Virus record (IMG/VR): IMGVR_UViG_3300037485_002668 | Coordinates: 35,245 to 99,244 of that record | DNA: 64,000 nucleotides | Direction: 5' to 3' (one strand) | Origin: a virus | In this document: positions 58,814-64,000 of the stretch, piece after piece | Layout: each line of letters begins with the position of its first letter | Numbering within the stretch: position 1 is the first letter of the stretch | The notes under the pieces: model-generated | What the model saw: only the letters and a program-made list of their open reading frames with translations | Told to the model about the DNA's origin: nothing | The model's database searches: none | Made by a program: the position numbers and the translations under genes

Positions 58814-59949
58814 TATTTTTTATTACCTTTGGTTTTGATAATAGTTCCCAGCGAACTCAATACCTTTTGGTATTGGTCGGGTGGAATTTTGGCCGTCCAG
58901 GTTTCGAAAGGTTCCTGGTCGATGTTTAATGCAAATGTTTCGATAAAATAGCCGCCCACGAAACGCTTTGATTCGGGGGCTTGATTCATTAAATTTAAAA
59001 AGACCGCAACGTTTTTCTGGAATTTTTGCAATTCAGAATTTTGGGCATTGGGGTCGGCTTTAGGCGGTTCAGCGACCGGGGCGGCGACGGGCGGCGGTTC
59101 CATGCCCATGCGTTGTTTCGCCGCGGTCACGGCAGATTGAATTGGCGCAGGGGTATTTTTGACGGGTTCAATTACAAAAATATCGGCGACGGACATTTCG
59201 CCGGAGTCCAGCACGACCAGATCGGTTTCCATCATGGCCAGTACGGAAATTGGGATGGCGGCCGGGTCGCCGAAAGCGTACCGTTGTTTTAACATGTGAT
59301 CAGGAATTTTGTGGGCGGTCAGGCGGTCCAGATAGGATTTGCTGACCTGGGCGTGACCCTTGGCCGTAATTTGGTTTTGAATCGCTTCATGATGGGCGCC
59401 TTTGGCGGTTTTTAACGCCAATTGAATCAAGGGTTCCGGGATGCCACCGACAATTGTATTGCGCAGCCATTTAGAATAAGCTGAGGAAAAAGCCATTTCT
59501 TCCGCGCGTTCCGCCTGGTAGCCGCCCGAGACTTTGCGCTGCGCCCACAGGTATTGACGGGGGATCACCACGTTGCGTTCGTAATCGATAAACACGCCGC
59601 TCAGGATATGCTTTTCGCCAACGACCTGCATGGGGTCTTGTTCCACGGTGCAATTCCCGTACAATTGCATTAAGGTACGGGCGCCACCGATACTTAAATC
59701 GCTAACGATTACGTACTTTTGATCCTTTTCGCTATAAAACGTGAAAAAATAATAGAAACTTTCCGGGTTCAATTCGGCAAGCTGTTTCGTCTGTTCGGCA
59801 ATACTTCGCAGGTCACGGGGCTTAATCAGCGAAATTTGAGTTTGGGCGCGGCCTTTGATTTGAACCGCGGCCTGCTGATTTTGGGTGACGGCCTGGGTCA
59901 TGGGTTTCAGGTGATTGGGTTGGGTGGCGGGTAGGTTTGGATTATTCAT
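58813..59949 (-). CDS. Single-strand annealing/recombination protein (probable)
   Basis: 378 residues with AGGAG before ATG 59949. Ala/Gln-rich N terminus, LSIGGARTLMQLYGNC, AEEMAFSSAYSKWLRNTIVGGIP, and a Pro/Ala-rich linker before a C-terminal domain. It overlaps the exonuclease gene by 8 nt, as recombinase pairs do. RecT-like or other annealing family cannot be chosen from sequence alone. Confidence 0.6.
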   Translation of the reverse strand: MNNPNLPATQPNHLKPMTQAVTQNQQAAVQIKGRAQTQISLIKPRDLRSIAEQTKQLAELNPESFYYFFTFYSEKDQKYVIVSDLSIGGARTLMQLYGNCTVEQDPMQVVGEKHILSGVFIDYERNVVIPRQYLWAQRKVSGGYQAERAEEMAFSSAYSKWLRNTIVGGIPEPLIQLALKTAKGAHHEAIQNQITAKGHAQVSKSYLDRLTAHKIPDHMLKQRYAFGDPAAIPISVLAMMETDLVVLDSGEMSVADIFVIEPVKNTPAPIQSAVTAAKQRMGMEPPPVAAPVAEPPKADPNAQNSELQKFQKNVAVFLNLMNQAPESKRFVGGYFIETFALNIDQEPFETWTAKIPPDQYQKVLSSLGTIIKTKGNKK

Positions 59950-61087
59950 TGGTTGTTTCTCCTAAAAGTTTTTGAATTTTTTGTTTTACTTTTTCTTTTT
60001 CCAAAAAGTTCAGATTGAATGATTTAAATGACACATGCAACGTTCGGGTTGTTTCCGTGTTGGCCGCGGCCAGGTCGGATTTAATTTGCGCCAGGGCGGA
60101 TTCGGGCACCTGATATTTATCCAGCACGGCTTTCAATACCTGGGCGGTGGAAATAATCGACTTACCGGGTTTATAATAAATATGCCAGCCCTGGCCGCCG
60201 ACGCCTTCCAGGTCACGAAAGGCTTGTTTAATGGCTTCCCGCTGGGTTTCTTTGAGTTCCGTCAACTGGTCCAGCAGGGTGGTGACGTACCAATGTTCCA
60301 TAATTAGCTGCTGCGTTTCGGGCGTGACTTCGGTCAGGCTTTGAACAGGTTTCAGCGATTTGACGGAAGACAAGTACGTATCATGGGCGGGCGGGGGTAC
60401 TTTTTTCAGAATGTAATTTTTCCAGAAAAATTCGGCGACGGATTCAATTTCTTCGCACAGGTTACGGTCGTAAGGAATCCGGTAATACCGTTGCTGGAAC
60501 GTGTGAGCGATACCCAGGAGCATTAAATCCCGATGGCGGCGGGGATTGAATTTAAAACCCAGGTCGCCATTGGGGAACGTATCCATCGGCGGCGGGTCAA
60601 GATTGTAACGAATACCGGCAACGTCCACCAGGAGCATAATATCCCAATGGGGGAGCGGGGTGTCCAGGTATTTGGTGTACAAATGATTATACCACAGGCA
60701 CTGCAACTGAATATGTTCGGGGACGCCGGTAATCGTGAACGGGTCGCCGGGTTCCCAATTGGCATAGAATCCATTACGGTCGGTGGTTTTGACATCCACG
60801 CCGCGGGCGTCCACGTGGCCCACGCGCCAATCGGAACGGATAAACTGACCGACGTCTTTTAATTTCGTATGGGTATATTCGGCGTACAGACGCAGGCCGA
60901 TGGGTTCCAGTACCAGTCCCCAGTGCATAATTTTTGACATTTCAGCCGTGGGCGCACCGTGCACAATTTGGTTATAGACGGTGGTCATGTTGCCGTAGGG
61001 GGATTTGCCCAGGATCATGGCGATGGCGGAGCCGCCGATACCGGATTGGCGTTCGGGATTGGCAATTAGATTTGATTCTGCGTTCAT
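59942..61087 (-). CDS. YqaJ-like viral recombinase exonuclease
   Basis: 381 residues from ATG 61087. GIGGSAIAMILGKSPYGNMTTVYNQIVHG and HWGLVLEPIGLRLYAEYTHT, then GHVDARGVDVKTTD and VPEHIQLQCLWYNHL, follow the YqaJ exonuclease motifs (E, D, ExK/DxK, Q). It degrades one DNA strand for annealing by the neighbouring protein. Overlap of the pair by 8 nt supports co-function. Confidence 0.85.
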   Translation of the reverse strand: MNAESNLIANPERQSGIGGSAIAMILGKSPYGNMTTVYNQIVHGAPTAEMSKIMHWGLVLEPIGLRLYAEYTHTKLKDVGQFIRSDWRVGHVDARGVDVKTTDRNGFYANWEPGDPFTITGVPEHIQLQCLWYNHLYTKYLDTPLPHWDIMLLVDVAGIRYNLDPPPMDTFPNGDLGFKFNPRRHRDLMLLGIAHTFQQRYYRIPYDRNLCEEIESVAEFFWKNYILKKVPPPAHDTYLSSVKSLKPVQSLTEVTPETQQLIMEHWYVTTLLDQLTELKETQREAIKQAFRDLEGVGGQGWHIYYKPGKSIISTAQVLKAVLDKYQVPESALAQIKSDLAAANTETTRTLHVSFKSFNLNFLEKEKVKQKIQKLLGETTNE

Positions 61088-61097
61088 TAACAATTCT

Positions 61098-61307
61098 CTA
61101 TGGTTTCTTTTTTTCGGGACGGGCAGTTTCCATTTCTATTACGGCGCACTTCAGGCTCATTAAATGGTCTTCCATAGTTTTATAAGTAGGCTCTTCAATA
61201 TAGCCTTCCAAAAGTAAAAAATATAAGAAATTAGACAGGCTAAGCCAGTGATAATAGCCGTTTTCTTTAGCGAATTCACCATTGGGACATTTATCGCAAA
61301 CGGACAT
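61098..61307 (-). CDS. Small protein, unknown
   Basis: 69 residues with CDKCP at the N terminus and a helical middle, likely a single zinc-site or acidic accessory. Starts 2 bp after the next gene's stop, in the recombination operon. Function unknown. Confidence 0.55.
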   Translation of the reverse strand: MSVCDKCPNGEFAKENGYYHWLSLSNFLYFLLLEGYIEEPTYKTMEDHLMSLKCAVIEMETARPEKKKP

Positions 61308-61309
61308 GG

Positions 61310-61522
61310 TTATGATCCTTTTTTATTCAGTTGTTTCAATTTGCGGGCTATGGCGAATAACTCCTGTTGAGTCAACGCTTCGCCGCAGCCAGGCCAATAG
61401 CGCAATTTATTTAATTTGCGTCCGGTTTCAAGATAACCCCGGCAAAAGCCAAGTTCGCCTTTACCACAATTGTCGTTGATACGATAACCGTTTTTAACTT
61501 TGGTAAAAATGAATGTTTGCAT
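61310..61522 (-). CDS. Small Cys-containing protein, unknown
   Basis: 70 residues from ATG 61522, beginning directly after element 23. NDNCGKGELGFCRGYLETGRKLNKLRYWPGCG shows three Cys with a basic end. Function unknown. Confidence 0.55.
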   Translation of the reverse strand: MQTFIFTKVKNGYRINDNCGKGELGFCRGYLETGRKLNKLRYWPGCGEALTQQELFAIARKLKQLNKKGS

Positions 61523-61525
61523 TTG

Positions 61526-61562
61526 GCTGCCAATCTGTTTACCACCCAGGCAAGCTGGGCGG
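61526..61562 (-). repeat. Dispersed hairpin element 23
   Basis: Stem CCACCCAG/CTGGGCGG with one mismatch, loop GCAAG, flank gctgccaatctg. Confidence 0.85.
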
Positions 61563-61571
61563 GGGTAAATT

Positions 61572-61991
61572 TTATATCGTATGCAACACGGGATTAATCG
61601 TGCTAGCGGTGGCATGGCGCAGCAGGTGGATTAATGCCAGTTGCACACGGGTTTTGAAAAATGCCCTGGGGATGGGATAAATGGCTTTGACCCCAAAGGC
61701 GAATAGCGTTTTAAAATTATGATCTGAATTAATCAGATTCAGCCAGGGCAGGATGGCAATAATTTCCTGCACCTGGGCGTTATACAAAAAGTGCTCCAAA
61801 TGGTGGAACCGATTTTGAATAGACGTCAACAGGACAACATGGCCATTGGGGGTATTTTGGTGGACATGTCCCTGGCGTTGCAACGCCGCGTATAAAATCG
61901 GTTCCGCCTCCAGATAGGGGCAGAAATACGGTTCCTCACGCAAGAGCTCTAGAATTAGTGAACATATTTGGGTCGGTACGGGATAAATCAT
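61572..61991 (-). CDS. Helical protein, unknown
   Basis: 139 residues, helical, basic C-terminal half (KAIYPIPRAFFKTRVQLALIHLLRH). Overlaps the following gene by 56 nt. No family recognised; the first of three similar-sized genes in a row. Confidence 0.6.
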   Translation of the reverse strand: MIYPVPTQICSLILELLREEPYFCPYLEAEPILYAALQRQGHVHQNTPNGHVVLLTSIQNRFHHLEHFLYNAQVQEIIAILPWLNLINSDHNFKTLFAFGVKAIYPIPRAFFKTRVQLALIHLLRHATASTINPVLHTI

Positions 61992-62445
61992 AATTCGGTT
62001 CGATAAAAATGAAATTCAATTTACGACTCCAGGTCGCAATGGATTCAAGTTCGGCGGGGTATAGGTCTTGCGCCAGGACGCGTTGGCGGAAACTCCTGGT
62101 AGTATGGCGAAAGCAACTGGATAGCTCGCCCATAAACGATTGAAATTTTATCAGGCGATGGCTGCGGTGCATTACCTGGTAAAAGACGACCGGTGAAAAA
62201 GAAAACTCTTCGGGTTGCAACTGGAATCCGCATTGGCGCAGCCATTCCAAAATGCGCTTTTCGTCATTTGGCGAAATCCCTTTCCAGAAAGTGATGGGTA
62301 AACTACGAATACCCCGAATGCCCTGCGTGGGATAATCGAATATCTGCATATTTTCCAGAAAGTAATAAAATGGCACCATGGCAAAAGTACGGGTGTTGGA
62401 AAACAGCTTAAAAATTAACCCGTCATTCCCGACCCGTTCACGCAA
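61936..62445 (-). CDS. Paralogue of the next gene, unknown
   Basis: 169 residues. AELESIATWSRKLNFIF matches DLTRISTWSQKVGVTF in the 62438-62869 protein, so the pair probably arose by duplication. Its C terminus differs and overlaps the 139-residue gene. Function unknown. Confidence 0.6.
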   Translation of the reverse strand: MRERVGNDGLIFKLFSNTRTFAMVPFYYFLENMQIFDYPTQGIRGIRSLPITFWKGISPNDEKRILEWLRQCGFQLQPEEFSFSPVVFYQVMHRSHRLIKFQSFMGELSSCFRHTTRSFRQRVLAQDLYPAELESIATWSRKLNFIFIEPNYDLSRTDPNMFTNSRALA

Positions 62446-62869
62446 AGGTCACCCCCACTTTTTGAGACCAGGTGGAAATACGCGTCAGGTCAAAATCGTT
62501 CAGCGCCTGTTTATAAAAACGGGTGTGCATGGAACCGTATAACTGACCTTCACTTTCGAGCGTCAGGGCGCAAAGGTTTAAAAACGGGTAATGCCTGAAT
62601 TTCGAATAAATCACTGCGGCGGATATCGTTTCCATGCCGGCGGTGGGAAACGTGACGCCGACTTCACGTAAAAACTTTAGCAGGTTATTTTCATTTTCGA
62701 CGGACAGGCTCATGACGTCCCGCCGTCCGAAGCCGCTTAGCTTGCGATTTAGATGAATGATGCCGTGTTCGCCGGCGTAACGGATTAAGGCATTAATTTT
62801 TAACACCCGCGACTTGTGAACAAACTGGTATAAAGAACTTTCTTCAGGCTTCCGTGCGATTTTGGGCAT
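62438..62869 (-). CDS. Paralogue of the previous gene, unknown
   Basis: 143 residues; basic helical N terminus (FVHKSRVLKINALIRYAGEHG), C-terminal ISTWSQKVGVTFA shared with its neighbour. The overlap of 8 nt suggests co-translation. Function unknown. Confidence 0.6.
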   Translation of the reverse strand: MPKIARKPEESSLYQFVHKSRVLKINALIRYAGEHGIIHLNRKLSGFGRRDVMSLSVENENNLLKFLREVGVTFPTAGMETISAAVIYSKFRHYPFLNLCALTLESEGQLYGSMHTRFYKQALNDFDLTRISTWSQKVGVTFA

Positions 62870-62875
62870 GCGGTT

Positions 62876-63250
62876 TCACTCCAGATTCGCGACAATAAAG
62901 GCAGAATCCGCGCCGAAATTTACCTTTTTCGTTGAATCCAGAAATACCTCAGCGGCGATTTGAGTAAATTCGGCCTGGACTTTGAAACGGATCGGCAAAT
63001 CGGAAACAGCCAGGTTATTAATCGAATATTCAAACGGCGTTTTGACCGGGATATTTTGGAATAACACTCCGGTGCTGGTCGCCAGGGAAATGCGAACCTG
63101 CGATTTCAGGCTGGATTCACACCAAATTTTAGCATTAACCGTGCCCTGGGGCGCAGCGGGAATGAACAGGTAACAACTAATTGTGAATAATAAAACTACA
63201 AAAATTAAACAGCCGATACTTTTGAACTGAAACGATTTGCGAAACAACAT
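62876..63250 (-). CDS. N-terminally anchored membrane protein or lipoprotein-like
   Basis: 124 residues. The N terminus MLFRKSFQFKSIGCLIFVVLLFTISCYLF has a positive start and a hydrophobic segment; ISC could be a lipobox, though the following residues differ. The rest is a beta-rich periplasmic-like domain. Could be a lysis or superinfection-exclusion factor, but that is not shown. Confidence 0.6.
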   Translation of the reverse strand: MLFRKSFQFKSIGCLIFVVLLFTISCYLFIPAAPQGTVNAKIWCESSLKSQVRISLATSTGVLFQNIPVKTPFEYSINNLAVSDLPIRFKVQAEFTQIAAEVFLDSTKKVNFGADSAFIVANLE

Positions 63251-63258
63251 ACAGACTC

Positions 63259-63483
63259 CTAATTTAAGCTGATTTCAAACGGATCAATCAGGATCAATCC
63301 GACAGGGCGCTGGCCATTCAGGGCGCCATCCATCGCGGCTTGTAATGACGTATACTGGCGTTCGTGCTGGAAAATATAGGCCGGGTCATTCAGGGAATAC
63401 GAGCCGTCGCCGTTGCGAAAAACGTCTAAATGAATTTTATGTTTTTTCAGATAGGCGCTGGCGCGCGGCAGCCGTTTTCTCAT
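63259..63483 (-). CDS. Small protein, unknown
   Basis: 74 residues from ATG 63483; an earlier in-frame start would extend back. KRLPRASAYLKKHKIHLDVFRNGDGSYSLNDPAY looks like a small nuclease/recombination-associated protein, but no motif is definite. Overlaps the NinG gene by 47 nt. Confidence 0.5.
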   Translation of the reverse strand: MRKRLPRASAYLKKHKIHLDVFRNGDGSYSLNDPAYIFQHERQYTSLQAAMDGALNGQRPVGLILIDPFEISLN

Positions 63484-63922
63484 AGATTTCCTCAAGGAAC
63501 GGATACGCCAATCGCGGGTAAGGCAACGAGACGTCATAAAGCCATTGCGTTACTTCGATTAAATGACCCATATAATCCATGCCGCGGGCGGGGGTGTTGG
63601 CGCGGAGGTCTAATAATTCAAGTTCCCGTTGGGTCAGGCGTTGGCTATCCAGTAAAACCTGCGGCCATTTGGCGGGGTTGACGTGCAGGTAGAAATGGCA
63701 CCCGGAACAAAGACCGTAAACGTTTTGCGGATCCCAGCGGGTGGACATTTTTTTTCGGGAATGGTAATGCGCTGCCTGGTAGCTGTTGGGAACTTTACAG
63801 TCAGGCGTGAGGCGATATACCATACCGCAGCGGGAACAGGTCAAGTTATCCCGCAATCTAATGTACAGTGAAAACAGAGTGTCAATTTTTTCGATTAAAG
63901 CCCGGTGTGGGGCTTTAGACAT
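63437..63922 (-). CDS. NinG/Rap-like recombination nuclease
   Basis: 161 residues. CSRCGMVYRL, QAAHYHSRKKMSTRWDPQNVYGLCSGCHFYLHVNPAKW is the NinG (Rap) HNH-like nuclease core with CxxC pairs and AAHYxxR. It resolves branched DNA intermediates in recombination and fits with the exonuclease/annealing pair nearby. Confidence 0.85.
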   Translation of the reverse strand: MSKAPHRALIEKIDTLFSLYIRLRDNLTCSRCGMVYRLTPDCKVPNSYQAAHYHSRKKMSTRWDPQNVYGLCSGCHFYLHVNPAKWPQVLLDSQRLTQRELELLDLRANTPARGMDYMGHLIEVTQWLYDVSLPYPRLAYPFLEEIYEKTAAARQRLSEKT

Positions 63923-63951
63923 GGGACTCCTTGGTTAAAAATTTGCGGCCT

Positions 63952-64000
63952 GTCCCGGTGCAGGACTCGAACCTACCCTATCAGGTAAATCGTTTACTTG
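63952..64000 (-). tRNA. Partial tRNA at window edge
   Basis: Minus-strand T-arm GTAGG-TTCGAGT-CCTGC (63960-63976) is followed by ACCGGGA as acceptor 3' half. A hairpin GTAAA-CGA-TTTAC precedes it like a long variable arm, suggesting a class II tRNA (Leu, Ser or Tyr-like). The 5' half and anticodon lie outside the window. Confidence 0.6.

Noticed and set aside
738-61562. Dispersed hairpins as intrinsic terminators
   Set aside because: The stems are GC-rich but no T-run follows on the transcribed strand; instead the conserved ATGATTGACAGC and a start codon follow. Termination by itself does not explain the conserved flank.
738-61562. Dispersed hairpins as a CRISPR array
   Set aside because: Copies are kilobases apart with genes between, not separated by uniform short spacers.

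Overview
The window is a 64-kb stretch of a tailed double-stranded DNA phage, or a prophage-derived contig. It carries small and large terminase subunits, a Mu gp29-type portal, a Mu gpF-type head morphogenesis protein, a probable protease/scaffold, capsid, neck proteins, a major tail protein, a frameshifted tail-assembly chaperone pair and a 2,734-residue tape measure protein. No sheath or contractile baseplate genes were seen, so a long non-contractile tail (siphovirus type) is inferred. The host cannot be named from the sequence. No integrase, repressor/antirepressor pair or attachment site was recognised. Nearly every gene is on the minus strand, so biological order runs from high to low coordinates.

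Layout in minus-strand order: (1) 64.0-57.7 kb: edge tRNA, NinG-like nuclease, small genes, a YqaJ-type exonuclease with its probable annealing partner, and a ParB-like protein. (2) 57.7-52.6 kb: terminase, a ParB-DNA methyltransferase fusion, and portal. (3) 52.6-27.9 kb: about 25 kb of accessory DNA inserted between portal and gpF. It holds about six glycosyltransferase-like proteins, three SAM methyltransferases, two radical-SAM-type proteins, a polysaccharide deacetylase, a PP-loop enzyme, an RNA ligase, two more DNA methyltransferases, structured RNAs and, at 29.8-33.2 kb, a type IV-B-like CRISPR-Cas operon (csf1-csf2-csf3-cysH) without a CRISPR array. (4) 27.8-25.4 kb: gpF, a small gene and a zinc-ribbon/heptosyltransferase-like fusion. 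(5) 25.4-22.0 kb: the only plus-strand gene block, seven small genes with strong AAGAGG-type ribosome sites behind a near-consensus sigma-70 promoter, ended by a bidirectional terminator. (6) 21.7-0 kb: protease/scaffold, capsid, neck, tail, tape measure and tail-tip/fibre genes.

The strongest genome-scale signal outside the genes is a family of 24 dispersed hairpins, all in the same orientation. Each has an 8-bp stem and a 5-nt loop, preceded on the plus strand by a conserved GCTGTCAATCAT-like flank (ATGATTGACAGC on the transcribed minus strand). The stems covary: many sequence pairs, almost always complementary. The elements sit between genes directly before start codons, bracket accessory cassettes (including the type IV-B operon exactly), and in three places are translated as part of an ORF. 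They look like the punctuation of a modular gene-exchange system and possibly act as an RNA element.

The combination of a phage-borne, arrayless type IV-B module, a genome-wide covarying hairpin family, candidate noncoding RNAs and a large glycan/methylation cassette makes the 25-53 kb region the most interesting part of the window.
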